In this document: positions 26,062 to 35,158 of the stretch, in pieces
Position numbering within the stretch: position 1 is the first letter of the stretch
Layout of the letters: every line of letters begins with the position of its first letter
DNA from: Teredinibacter sp. KSP-S5-2
Lineage (GTDB): Bacteria > Pseudomonadota > Gammaproteobacteria > Pseudomonadales > Cellvibrionaceae
Assembly (NCBI RefSeq): GCF_032773895.1
Contig: NZ_CP120416.1
Location: 1,424,001 to 1,488,000 of the forward strand
Length of the DNA stretch: 64,000 bases
Reading direction: 5' to 3'
The notes under the pieces: generated by a model
Database searches by the model: none
Seen by the model: only the letters and a program-made list of their open reading frames with translations
What the model was told of the DNA's origin: nothing
Position numbers and translations under genes: made by a program

Positions 26062-28742
26062 ATTGTTTCTAAATACTGCACCAAATTGGTTGTTGTTACT
26101 GATGGGATGCCAATAGCCAATTTTCTTGCCCAAAGCTGTGCTTCAGAAGTATCTATTAGGGTGTTTGTCATTTTAAAAATGCGAAATGGACTATTGGGTG
26201 ATTCATTCCAAATAGGTCGACTCTGCTCTTTTTGAGTTTTCCAGAGTAAATCACAAGCTCTTTTTACTTTTTTTGCCGTTACCGGAGTGGGATGACAAAT
26301 ATGGTAAATCCCCGACTCCATGTGGTTGCTAACACCGAACATCATTTCTGCTGCGTACTTGAGCGGTGTAAAATCCAAGCTGAAGTAATCTGGTACGGAG
26401 GATAAATCAGGAAGCTTTTTTAATTGAGTTTCAATCCAGTCAATGCTTGTTGAAGGCCTAGTATTCTCTGTCTGTGATATGAGTAGGCCAAAGCGGAAAA
26501 TATTTGCGTAAGGCACTTGCTGAACAAGCTGTTCAGCTAACCATTTGCTCTGGCAGTAGCCTCCGGTATAGATGCCAGTTTTTAGTTGGTTGCTCTCATC
26601 CACATTTTTTGTTCGCCAGTCAGAATCAACGACTAAAGCTAGCGTAGAGGCATAGTGAACTCGCTTTTTTTGCCCTTGCTCTAAAAGTTGAAGTAAATGG
26701 AATGTACCACAAACATTTGTTTCTTCTAACTCATGACATTTTTTTATTAAGCTGGTATCCGCCGCACAGTGGTATATATCGCTCACGTTACTACATAGCT
26801 CTTTCCATTGTATTGGGGTAAGACCAAGTTTGGGTTGTCGAATGTCGCCATCGAGACAAGTTAGGTTGTCAGTATCCAGGGGGAACTCTAAACCCTCATT
26901 TAATCGCGCTGATCCCCCGCGTACCAGGCAATAAGTTCTCCTTCCTGTTGAGGTAATGTGTTTTAAAAGCTCTTTACCTAGTTTGCCATTTGCACCTGTA
27001 ATAAAGATAGCATCTTGGGTGGCGCTTTCTTCCAGATTGCAGTGTAATGGATACTGTTTAAGTATTTTTTTTAGAGTCGGTGCGTCCAACTCCTCCACAG
27101 CGGAACCAGAGTCAATTTCGGTGAGAAGCTGTTCAAAGGGCTTTTCTTGTTGAAGTGTTTCTGGTGTGAAGTAAAGTCCTTGACTGCGAAGGCTGACAAT
27201 AATTTCAAGCCATTGAATGGAATCTGGTGACTTGTCATGCAAACAGTGAGAGTAGGTAAATTCTGGCCAGCTAAGAATGTTTCGAATGGATGCTAATATC
27301 GTATGCTCGTGATTTTCAGAACCATTTTTCGAAGTATTAATTTGCTGGTGATGAAGGCGTTTTATGGCTACTGTATCTGGTTTATTGTGGGTATTCCTTG
27401 GAAGTGAATCAAGTATTAGCCAAATGGATGGTATCATCCAGTGTGGGAATAAACCTTTTAGCAAGGTAGTCATTTCCTCTTGCGTAAGTGAACCGCAAGT
27501 AGCTGCACAAATGCTGCCATTCATCTGATAGACATAGCATTCTGATATGCCCGTGTGTGCCGAAAGAACTTGCTCAACTTCTTCTGGGCAGACTAGTTTT
27601 CCTCTGAACTTAAATTGGCGATCAATACGGCCAATAAACTGGTAACCATATTCCAGTTTTCGCACTAAATCGCCGGTAAAGTAGGCTGGTGCGCTCTCAT
27701 AATATTGAAAACGTTGTTGATTCCCGCTGGAGTTTATGTGGCCTTTTGCTACGCCCTTGCCATAAATAATAAGCTCTCCGATGTTGTTATCGATTTTTTT
27801 TGAATCGCTTTTCTTTAATGCATAATGAAGATGTGCTAAAGGTTTGCCTATGAGACCTGGAGTATTATCGGAGGCATTGAAATGAAACATGCTAGAGCAA
27901 ATGGTGGTTTCAGTGGGGCCGTAGGCAATAATTACGCGTTTGAACTTCGCCCATGACTTTAACGCCAATAGGTCTGAAACCTCACCACCCACTAGAATGC
28001 AATTTAGACAATCCGGCGAGTCTTTGGGATTGAGTAAAGGAAGTAAGGGGGAGGGTAGGTCAATATAGTTAATACCTTGTTCGTTTACTATTCTAAAGAT
28101 GTTTTCAGCTTGAAACGGCTCTTTTGCATAAAGCTCTGCCCCGGCTAAAAGCGAAACCCATACATCGGCAATCGATGCGTCAAAGCTAATGTGGTGCAGC
28201 CACAAACTCTTGGCTTGGGGTTCCAGCTTTACGGTGTGGATTTGTGCGGTTATGACATGCAATAGCCCAGAGAACGTAATTTCTACTCCTTTAGGTGAGC
28301 CACTGGAGCCAGAGGTGAATATTACATAGGCTGTTTGATTGGCTTCGCACAGGTTGAAGTAGGGGAAATAGTGAATTTCTTCGAAGACCGTTATTGGAGG
28401 TACTTGGGTTGCTTCCGCTTCTTTAATTACTTGGTGAGTGAAAATAAACTTACAGTTCGCGATAGCGAGCGTTTGTTTTTTCCGTTGCAGTGGCCAGTCT
28501 GGGGGTAGTGGTAAAAATACAGCACCCAGTAACCAGCATGCTATTTGAGCGATAACAAACTCATTAGACTTTTCCAGATGCAGTGCAACGATATCGCCAG
28601 GTTTTATACCAGCATTTTGCATTTGAATTGCGTTAGTGTGGGCTAGTTGCCATATCTCTGCATAGCTCAGTTTTGTATTATTAATATGTAACGCTGTGGC
28701 ATTGGGTTGCCGCAGTACTTGCTGGTATAAGTGGGATATCAT
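26058..28742 (-). CDS. NRPS-like A-PCP-reductase protein
   Basis: 894 aa single module. The adenylation domain has A3 FTSGSSGSPKGVE, A5 YGPTETT, A7 YFTGDLVRKL, A8 GRIDRQFKFRGK and the A10 Lys in NKPD. A carrier domain follows with Ser in KSPDSIQWLE (about residue 507), a degenerate form of GGDS. The C-terminal thioester-reductase has GANGKLGKELL (about 585) and a YCQSK Tyr/Lys pair. Such proteins activate a carboxylic or amino acid and release it as aldehyde or alcohol, as in Lys2 and carboxylic acid reductases. A PPTase is not seen in the window. It overlaps both neighbours by 4 bp. Substrate unknown. Confidence 0.88.
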   Translation of the reverse strand: MISHLYQQVLRQPNATALHINNTKLSYAEIWQLAHTNAIQMQNAGIKPGDIVALHLEKSNEFVIAQIACWLLGAVFLPLPPDWPLQRKKQTLAIANCKFIFTHQVIKEAEATQVPPITVFEEIHYFPYFNLCEANQTAYVIFTSGSSGSPKGVEITFSGLLHVITAQIHTVKLEPQAKSLWLHHISFDASIADVWVSLLAGAELYAKEPFQAENIFRIVNEQGINYIDLPSPLLPLLNPKDSPDCLNCILVGGEVSDLLALKSWAKFKRVIIAYGPTETTICSSMFHFNASDNTPGLIGKPLAHLHYALKKSDSKKIDNNIGELIIYGKGVAKGHINSSGNQQRFQYYESAPAYFTGDLVRKLEYGYQFIGRIDRQFKFRGKLVCPEEVEQVLSAHTGISECYVYQMNGSICAATCGSLTQEEMTTLLKGLFPHWMIPSIWLILDSLPRNTHNKPDTVAIKRLHHQQINTSKNGSENHEHTILASIRNILSWPEFTYSHCLHDKSPDSIQWLEIIVSLRSQGLYFTPETLQQEKPFEQLLTEIDSGSAVEELDAPTLKKILKQYPLHCNLEESATQDAIFITGANGKLGKELLKHITSTGRRTYCLVRGGSARLNEGLEFPLDTDNLTCLDGDIRQPKLGLTPIQWKELCSNVSDIYHCAADTSLIKKCHELEETNVCGTFHLLQLLEQGQKKRVHYASTLALVVDSDWRTKNVDESNQLKTGIYTGGYCQSKWLAEQLVQQVPYANIFRFGLLISQTENTRPSTSIDWIETQLKKLPDLSSVPDYFSLDFTPLKYAAEMMFGVSNHMESGIYHICHPTPVTAKKVKRACDLLWKTQKEQSRPIWNESPNSPFRIFKMTNTLIDTSEAQLWARKLAIGIPSVTTTNLVQYLETI

Positions 28743-29566
28743 AGGCGAATATAGTCTTTTACTGCACAGCCCCGAGAGCGGTTGTCTGCATTTGGCGCAC
28801 CTATGCCTTGTTGATGATCTCCGAGATGAACGAAACGGTAATCCACACTAAAACGAGTGAGGTCATTAGTTTGTTCTCGGGTTTTATGGAAATGTGCTCC
28901 AGAGAACAGCAGCTGCTCCCCGGTTTTTGCACCAAACTTAACTATCTCTTTAATTGGCACTGTTTCTGTGGCTTCTGGGTAGACTGCAGTTAACCCCGTG
29001 CTCTTTTTCTGCCATCCAATTTTTCTATCGCTACCATTCTCCCGCCATTGGTCAAAATCAAATACCTCGGAGTTATTGGGTACAGATTCTTTGTACCATT
29101 CTGGGTAGATTTCAAAAGTTTGTTCTTCCGTTTGATCATGGAGAGGAATCCAGCCAACAATTAGGCTTTGTCCGTGACTGTACCATGTGTCCCTATGGGG
29201 GTAATACACTGCTTTGGCTCTGGGGTTTAAGTGGCCATTGTGACGAATAGCTCTTAGCCGCAAGGGTTCATATGCGATTTCTCCTTCAGAATAACCCAGT
29301 TCTACTAATACATCAGTAAGAAGTAGGCGGTACTTTTTACCTTCATAAAGGTTTTTTCGAATCGTTTTCATGGCTTGGAAAAAATCGTCTTCATCCAGTT
29401 TTTTGTGCACTTGGGTCAGGTTGTCAAGGGCAAATATTTCTTGTAAAAAACTGTTCACTTCACGCACCAGGTTGATTGTTTTTGGGCTTGGGGAGAGTTT
29501 GTATAACTTACCTTGATAGAGTTGATCCCGCCATGTTTTGGGATCGTTTGGTAGTGATGAAATCAT
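28739..29566 (-). CDS. predicted non-haem Fe(II)/2-oxoglutarate-type oxygenase
   Basis: 275 aa. An HxD motif appears in YYPHRDTWYSHG, followed by GWIPLHD. A distal His lies in LLFSGAHFHKTREQT and a downstream Arg in RFSVDYRFV, the usual order HxD...H...R of the cupin-fold oxygenases (phytanoyl-CoA dioxygenase-like). It probably hydroxylates or desaturates an intermediate of the operon's product. It overlaps the methyltransferase before it and the NRPS-like gene after it by 4 bp each. The family call is moderate because overall similarity is not obvious. Confidence 0.62.
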   Translation of the reverse strand: MISSLPNDPKTWRDQLYQGKLYKLSPSPKTINLVREVNSFLQEIFALDNLTQVHKKLDEDDFFQAMKTIRKNLYEGKKYRLLLTDVLVELGYSEGEIAYEPLRLRAIRHNGHLNPRAKAVYYPHRDTWYSHGQSLIVGWIPLHDQTEEQTFEIYPEWYKESVPNNSEVFDFDQWRENGSDRKIGWQKKSTGLTAVYPEATETVPIKEIVKFGAKTGEQLLFSGAHFHKTREQTNDLTRFSVDYRFVHLGDHQQGIGAPNADNRSRGCAVKDYIRL

Positions 29567-30330
29567 GGCTTTTCTCCCATAACAATACAGCGTGGACTGT
29601 CGAGATTAAGTGGGGCGCCACTTAGGTCGCCAAATAGCTGAATGTTTATAAATCCCACTTTGGAGAGTAGCGTGATCAATTGAGCTGGTGAGTATAATTT
29701 TACTTCGCTTTGACGTGTAATAGGTGCTTGTCCTTCAATTGAGTAATTCCAATCTTTCAGGAGTACGTCTCTTTTAAAGTCAATCGAGCTTATTCGCTCT
29801 AATGTTATTGTCTTACCATTTTTGATGATGGAATTTACCATGCTTGGTTGAAAGTGCCGGTGTAGTCCTGGTACGTTCATAAAGTCAATAACAAAACGCC
29901 CTCCTGGTTTTAAGCTCGTATACGCTCGTTGTAGCATTCTACTATTGGTAGCATCATCTTCAGCATAGCCAAAGCTTGTCCACCAGTTTATAGCAATATC
30001 TACGGGTATTTCGGTAGAGAACTGCATGGCGTCTGCACAAAATAGATCTGCTTTTACTTCGTGCTTCTTTAGCTTTTTTTCTGCTAGTACAATGTACTCT
30101 GGTATTAGGTCTACACCTATGACATTGTGTTTTTTTGCGAGTAAGGCTGTTAGGCGACCGGTACCGCAGCACTGGTCAAACACGCTATCTCCCGCTTTCA
30201 TTTTTGCGTAATTCTCTAAAAATAGTAGCGTGTTTTCCGCGTCTTCCGTAGACGCATTCTCCATTAGGATGTCTGCAAGATTTTGGTCGTAAAGTGTTTT
30301 CCACCAGGGGGGCTCTATATATGATGTCAT
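29563..30330 (-). CDS. class I SAM-dependent methyltransferase
   Basis: 255 aa Rossmann methyltransferase. Motif I is VFDQCCGTGRLTALL, the acidic end of strand 2 is VIGVDLIPEY, motif II-like VDIAINWWTSFGY, and LKPGGRFVIDF is the post-II signature. It belongs to the small-molecule branch rather than the rRNA or tRNA families. It is within the biosynthetic operon, between the asparagine-synthetase-like and oxygenase genes. Target unknown. Confidence 0.85.
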   Translation of the reverse strand: MTSYIEPPWWKTLYDQNLADILMENASTEDAENTLLFLENYAKMKAGDSVFDQCCGTGRLTALLAKKHNVIGVDLIPEYIVLAEKKLKKHEVKADLFCADAMQFSTEIPVDIAINWWTSFGYAEDDATNSRMLQRAYTSLKPGGRFVIDFMNVPGLHRHFQPSMVNSIIKNGKTITLERISSIDFKRDVLLKDWNYSIEGQAPITRQSEVKLYSPAQLITLLSKVGFINIQLFGDLSGAPLNLDSPRCIVMGEKP

Positions 30331-30343
30331 GAGATAATATGGA

Positions 30344-32230
30344 TTAGTCTATGTGGTTTAGCGAAAAATGTTTATTGAGAGCACTAAAAGATAAGAGCGT
30401 CATTAGTACTGGATCCATAGTCTTTTGGACTTCAGGGGTGGCGTGTCTCCATTGTTGCAACCATTGCTGAGTTTTTTCTGGGCAGAATACAGGGTTGTAC
30501 CGGAATGTTTGCGTGGAAAGTTGGTCAAAAATCTTTTCCATTAAGTTGGTTGAAATTCCTCCCGATATCGGAGGTGCAATAAACGGGTGCTTCTCTCTAT
30601 TGACAATATTATGTGGCAACTTGTTCTTTAAACACTCTCTAAGTGCTTTTTTTGTCGTTTTTCTATCTAGCTTCTGTTGAGTGTCTAGCTTGATGCCTAG
30701 CTCAAATACCGTATGGTCTAGGAAAGGGAGCCTGCCTTCTATAGAAAATGCCATTTCCATCCCGTCGCCTAACGTTTTTAATATGTAATTGCTTAACACC
30801 ATTTCTGTCCATAGCTTATTTGATTTTTGAACGGGAGTGAGTAAAGGAGAGCTTGTCGGACTGTCTAGCTTGTTGAGTAATTCTTGCTTGGCTTTTGCCT
30901 GTTGAAACAGTTGGTTAAACTCTTCTTTGAATAAAGGTGGAAATTGTTGACAGAATTGAAACTTGGCAGCTAAAAAACTGGGAATAAACACAGAATCATT
31001 TTTTTTGTTAGTGCTCAGCATAAGTCCTTTCTGCAGCTGATGTACTTGACCGATATGTGTTAGCGCTTGTTGTTGTGCCTCGCCTGTAAGTTCTGAGTTT
31101 GCATAATCCTGTAATAAATGTGCGTACCCCATAAAGGCTTCGTCTGCACCTTCTCCTGATAAAATAACTTGGTGGCCATTTTTAGCGATAGCTTTATTTA
31201 GCAAGAATTTACCAACATATTGTCCGTTGCTCGCTAGTCCTTCACAAAAGTACGCGGCTTTATCAATATGCTCAATAAGATCACTGCGGGATACATTAAC
31301 TTTATGATGAGTATATCCCATTGCGCTTGTATAGCTCTTTGCCTGAGGATATTCATCAAATCTACTTTCATCAAAAGAAACGCTGTAGCAAACTGCTGGT
31401 CTGTTCAAATACTTGGAGGCTAAGGCAACCGTAGCACTGGAATCCAGGCCACCGCTTAAACTAAATACACACTGTTTGTTTTGGGAAAGGCGAATACGAA
31501 TAGCTTCATTCAGGCACTCTAGAATTTCGTCCGGAGTAACAATAGGTGATTGACCTGATTGGGAGAAGGTCATCTCCCAATAGCGAGTGACTCTAGCCGT
31601 TCCGTTACTTAGCTTTAGCATATGAGCCGGAGGAAGCTGCTGTAGGCCACCAAATAGACTTTCAGCCGGGGATAGGTATTGATAGCTTAAGCATTGAGCA
31701 AGCCCTGGTAAGCTCCAGCTTGCATTAAACCCGGCAGCAAATAGACTTTTTGCTTCTGAGCCAAAATACCAGCGACCTTTTTGTTGGCCGTAGACTAAAG
31801 GCTTTATTCCGAATCGGTCACGCACAACCAGCAGTTCTTGCTTAAGTGTGTCCCACAGTAGGATAACAAACTCACCCCTTAAATGTAGAACAAAGTCTTC
31901 ACCGTATTTCAGGTAGAGTGCTAGCGCGATTTCACTGTCGCTTTGTGTTTGAAAAGTGTAACCCTGTTGCAATAGTTGTTGATGGAGTTCTCTATGTGGA
32001 TAGAGCTCTCCGTTCACTGCAATGGTGTATCGACCACACACACTGGTAATAGGTTGTTTATCACCTTCGGCGCTCTCAATGGCTAAACGGCTGTGACAAA
32101 GTAATGCACCAGGCTCCGCATAGTAGTGTTCATCGTCCGGTCCACGGTGTTGCATACTATGGAAAATAGACGGCAAAATACTTAGGTCAATAGGCCTGTT
32201 TTGATCAATAAGCGCAACTAATCCGCACAT
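30344..32230 (-). CDS. asparagine synthase (glutamine-hydrolysing) family amidotransferase
   Basis: 628 aa. Cys2 of MCGLVALID is the class II glutaminase nucleophile, with the HRGPDD loop following. The synthetase half has the PP-loop SLSGGLDSSATVAL near residue 258, which adenylates a carboxylate before amidation. Within this operon it more likely forms an amide in a secondary metabolite than supplies asparagine (inference). It overlaps the dehydrogenase gene by 13 bp. Confidence 0.88.
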   Translation of the reverse strand: MCGLVALIDQNRPIDLSILPSIFHSMQHRGPDDEHYYAEPGALLCHSRLAIESAEGDKQPITSVCGRYTIAVNGELYPHRELHQQLLQQGYTFQTQSDSEIALALYLKYGEDFVLHLRGEFVILLWDTLKQELLVVRDRFGIKPLVYGQQKGRWYFGSEAKSLFAAGFNASWSLPGLAQCLSYQYLSPAESLFGGLQQLPPAHMLKLSNGTARVTRYWEMTFSQSGQSPIVTPDEILECLNEAIRIRLSQNKQCVFSLSGGLDSSATVALASKYLNRPAVCYSVSFDESRFDEYPQAKSYTSAMGYTHHKVNVSRSDLIEHIDKAAYFCEGLASNGQYVGKFLLNKAIAKNGHQVILSGEGADEAFMGYAHLLQDYANSELTGEAQQQALTHIGQVHQLQKGLMLSTNKKNDSVFIPSFLAAKFQFCQQFPPLFKEEFNQLFQQAKAKQELLNKLDSPTSSPLLTPVQKSNKLWTEMVLSNYILKTLGDGMEMAFSIEGRLPFLDHTVFELGIKLDTQQKLDRKTTKKALRECLKNKLPHNIVNREKHPFIAPPISGGISTNLMEKIFDQLSTQTFRYNPVFCPEKTQQWLQQWRHATPEVQKTMDPVLMTLLSFSALNKHFSLNHID

Positions 32231-33120
32231 AGGTTAAGGAATGCTTTTTTGTTGTCATCCGCAGAAAATGCACACTTAAACTGTGCCAGCGGGTAATGGT
32301 TGCCAATAAATTGAGTCATGTCTTCCTGATACGCCTGAATGAAATCCAGAGCTTGGGAAAAGGGGGCGTAGTTAACACCTCTTATGGTTATTCTTTTCTG
32401 TACCACAGTGGAATAAGGAATACTCAATTTAGAGGGTGCTCTACTTTTGACAATAATCTGGCCTCCGGTTTTTAAACTTTCAACTGGAAGAGACTCTGTG
32501 GGCGATATAACAATTAGGAAGTCAATATTTTCTGTTTCTGATTGTTCCAGTATTTGAATACCTTGGGTAGATAGAATAAATGCACAAAGCTTTGCGATTC
32601 TTCCGTGCCCTAGAACTACAACTTTGTCTTTTGGTCGGATATTACAGTTCAAAATCGACAGCATGGCTGCAACAGGTTCTGCATAGGCTGCTATGGAAGG
32701 CGCCAAGTTTGCTGGCACGCGGTAGCATTGATTGCGATGAACCTTGCAATACTTTGCAAATGCACCGGGCTGGCTAACCCCTAATAGTTGAGTGTTACCA
32801 CAAAGGTGCGGGAGTTGTTTATGACAGTCACTACATGTACCACAGGGAATGATTGGGTTGACTGCGACAGTCTCGTTGATAGTTAGGGGGCAATTTGCTC
32901 CTTTTGCTACAACACGGCCGCTAAATTCATGACCAAATGCTTGTCCTGCTACATTGGGAAGTTTGCCTTGGGCTACGAGTAGATCTGTGAGGCAGATACC
33001 TGCCAACTCAACCTGAACGATGACTTCATCCGGGTGTTCAATTTGTGGAGTTGGAATTTGGGTCAGCTCAGGGCCGTGTTTTTTTACGATTAACCCTGGC
33101 ATTGTTTTGTCTAACTTCAT
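32218..33120 (-). CDS. zinc-type medium-chain dehydrogenase/reductase
   Basis: 300 aa, shorter than the usual ~340. It shows the catalytic zinc motif GHEFSG, the structural zinc cysteines in CGTCSDCHKQLPHLC, and the Rossmann motif VVLGHGRIAKL (GxGxxx; second Gly retained). It would oxidise or reduce an alcohol/aldehyde with NAD(P). Its place as first gene of an operon ending in an aldehyde-releasing NRPS-like enzyme suggests it handles that product. The distal coenzyme domain looks trimmed. Confidence 0.82.
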   Translation of the reverse strand: MKLDKTMPGLIVKKHGPELTQIPTPQIEHPDEVIVQVELAGICLTDLLVAQGKLPNVAGQAFGHEFSGRVVAKGANCPLTINETVAVNPIIPCGTCSDCHKQLPHLCGNTQLLGVSQPGAFAKYCKVHRNQCYRVPANLAPSIAAYAEPVAAMLSILNCNIRPKDKVVVLGHGRIAKLCAFILSTQGIQILEQSETENIDFLIVISPTESLPVESLKTGGQIIVKSRAPSKLSIPYSTVVQKRITIRGVNYAPFSQALDFIQAYQEDMTQFIGNHYPLAQFKCAFSADDNKKAFLNLCAD

Positions 33121-33219
33121 TTTAACTCTATAAAGAATCAGTTTTTGTTGAACTTTAACTAATATTGTGGTGGTGCACTAATTGGCATAGTTTAAATAAT
33201 CATAGTTCTTATCACAGCT

Positions 33220-33804
33220 TTAGAAAGCATGAGAGCTAACTTTTGAGAGTAACCAGTATCCAGCTGTAACCAAAGAAGCAGTATTAAATTCGTTATTTGT
33301 TACTTTGTTCAAGAAATCCTGAGTTCCCATTTTTACAACGCGAATATCTTCATTTTCTGAGTCCAATCCGTGCACGCCTTCAATTGTCGAGGCATCCACA
33401 TGTGCGTAATAAATCGTTGTGGTTTCTGTACTTCCTCCAGCAGAATTGAAATAGCTGGTAATCAGTTCAAGGTTTTCTATTTGAGCGCCACATTCTTCTT
33501 CTGCTTCACGAATGGCAACGTCTTCCGGTAACTCTCCTGGCTCAACTATGCCTGCTACCAACTCTATCAGCCATGGGTTTTCCGAATGAATGGCACCAAT
33601 ACGGAACTGCTCTATAAGGACTATTTGGTCTAGCTGCGGATCATGAAGCAGTACAGCAACGGCATGCCCGCGTTCGAGTACTTCTCGGGTATATGCTTGT
33701 GATAAGCCTCCTTGAAAGAGGCTGTGTTGGATTGTGTGACTAATGAGTTTAAAGAACCCGTTATACGTCGTGTTGCTTTCCAGTATTGTGAATTTTTTAT
33801 CCAT
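33220..33804 (-). CDS. Nudix hydrolase, ADP-ribose pyrophosphatase-like
   Basis: 194 aa. The full Nudix box is present in GIVEPGELPEDVAIREAEEECGA, and the fold resembles NudF-type ADP-ribose pyrophosphatases (FRIGAIHSENPWLIELVAG). It would split ADP-ribose to AMP and ribose-5-phosphate, cleaning up after the NAD-consuming and de-ADP-ribosylating enzymes of the island. It overlaps the NrtR gene by 8 bp in a nadD-nrtR-Nudix operon. Confidence 0.88.
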   Translation of the reverse strand: MDKKFTILESNTTYNGFFKLISHTIQHSLFQGGLSQAYTREVLERGHAVAVLLHDPQLDQIVLIEQFRIGAIHSENPWLIELVAGIVEPGELPEDVAIREAEEECGAQIENLELITSYFNSAGGSTETTTIYYAHVDASTIEGVHGLDSENEDIRVVKMGTQDFLNKVTNNEFNTASLVTAGYWLLSKVSSHAF

Positions 33805-34501
33805 TACTAGGTGCTACTCCTTTAATTATCCCAGGGAAAATATATGCGCCACCACGGTTTATTTTTCTATATAAAGGGGAGGGGCGATTTCTTCCCGCTT
33901 CTCTTTCGCCGGTATCTTCGAAAATTCCAGCGGAATCCATGCGTTTGGCAAAACTTTGTCGGGTAATGCTTATGCCAAGTATTTTCTCATAGGCTTCTTT
34001 GAGCATTGGGTAGGTAAAAGTCTCCGGCATAAAGTTAACGGGTAAATCAGTGTAGAGTGATTTGTCTCTTAATCTATTGAAGGCATCTTTAATTATCTGT
34101 TCATGCCAAAAGGCCATCTCGCATTTTGTGCCAACATCAGAAATGGGTTTCCAGCGAATAATTTCACTGCCTTCCATATTGTTAATATCAAACTCACCTT
34201 CGTGCGCTAATGCTAAATACGCAGTGGTTACAGACCATCCTCTCGGGTCCATGGAGTCAGAGCCGTAAGTGGAAAGTTGCTCAAAGAAAATATTCTCGAT
34301 ACCTGTTTTTCTTTTTAACTTAGCCAATAGGGCGGAGTCCAGGTCTGGGCAGTTGTCTTTATCTACTCGACCTCCGGGCAATGCCCACAAACCTTTTTCA
34401 GGTTCGGAGCTTCGCTTAACTAGAAGGACACAGAGCTCACCTTTGTGAAAAGTAAAAATTACGGGGTCGACGCTATATAAAACCCAATCAATCTTATTCA
34501 T
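33797..34501 (-). CDS. nrtR: NrtR-type transcriptional regulator of NAD metabolism (first copy)
   Basis: 234 aa. A Nudix-like domain (ALPGGRVDKDN) has lost the catalytic REUxEE residues (LAKLKRKTGI instead), as expected for the ADP-ribose-sensing domain of NrtR. A winged-helix C-terminal half (SITRQSFAKRMDSAGIFEDTGER) follows. The family represses NAD biosynthesis genes and is released by ADP-ribose. It lies beside nadD and divergent from pncA-pncB-nadE, its obvious targets. Confidence 0.9.
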   Translation of the reverse strand: MNKIDWVLYSVDPVIFTFHKGELCVLLVKRSSEPEKGLWALPGGRVDKDNCPDLDSALLAKLKRKTGIENIFFEQLSTYGSDSMDPRGWSVTTAYLALAHEGEFDINNMEGSEIIRWKPISDVGTKCEMAFWHEQIIKDAFNRLRDKSLYTDLPVNFMPETFTYPMLKEAYEKILGISITRQSFAKRMDSAGIFEDTGEREAGRNRPSPLYRKINRGGAYIFPGIIKGVAPSNG

Positions 34502-34506
34502 TGCTT

Positions 34507-35055
34507 TTATATTTGCTCTATATATGTATTGGTTAGTTGAGTAATCACAAACTCACAACATTCTTCATTACTGGGGGCGCTTCCTTTGTCCAACTTTTCC
34601 CTGATCATCGTGCTTCGTACTTTAATGCGTTCTTCAGCTGCCCAAATATTCCACCTGGTTAGAATTTCATCTGCGTTATAAAACCGTTTCCATGTGCTGG
34701 GGGAGGCATTATCTGGGCCGACTACGAAGGTAAGGTTTTGGGTGTTATATACCTTTTCCAGCTCACTGAGTACGTCAAAAGTATACACTGGTCTATCTTC
34801 TGGGTGAGTATCTGCGATGTCATGCTCAATACGTGAGACTAGAGTATTTTCATTCAACCCCATCTCGGCAACCATACCTTTAACCAATCCCACTCGAAAC
34901 TCAAAGGGCATCATCTTCTTACCAAAAGCATGATTGTAGCTAGGGACGAGAACAAGCTTATCTGTATGTTCCAGTATTTGATGGATTACGTCTTCATGCC
35001 CTCTATGAGGCGGGTTAAAGGCTGAACCAAATACTGCAATTTGGTCTTTTTTCAT
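34507..35055 (-). CDS. nadD: nicotinate-nucleotide adenylyltransferase-like
   Basis: 182 aa, short for NadD (~210). It shows GSAFNPPHRGHEDVI as the (H/T)xGH nucleotidyltransferase motif and VRSTMIREKL as the ISxTxxR motif. It converts nicotinate mononucleotide to deamido-NAD, the step between PncB and NadE. It is 5 bp upstream of nrtR and divergent from pncA. Confidence 0.9.
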   Translation of the reverse strand: MKKDQIAVFGSAFNPPHRGHEDVIHQILEHTDKLVLVPSYNHAFGKKMMPFEFRVGLVKGMVAEMGLNENTLVSRIEHDIADTHPEDRPVYTFDVLSELEKVYNTQNLTFVVGPDNASPSTWKRFYNADEILTRWNIWAAEERIKVRSTMIREKLDKGSAPSNEECCEFVITQLTNTYIEQI

Positions 35056-35077
35056 AAAAATATCTCTTAAGGGGGTT

Positions 35078-35109
35078 TACATCGCAATGTATGGTTGCTA
35101 TCTTAGCAA
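35078..35109. promoter_or_regulatory. candidate NrtR operator in the nadD-pncA divergent promoter
   Basis: Two palindromes lie side by side: TACAT-CGCA-ATGTA (35078-35091) and TTGCTA-TCT-TAGCAA (35095-35109). Position between two NAD operons suggests NrtR binding. They do not resemble the palindromes upstream of the second NrtR gene. Confidence 0.45.
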
Positions 35110-35158
35110 TTAAAGGTTGCGAAGTAAAGAGAGAAATCGAGAGTAAGGAGAAGTAAAC

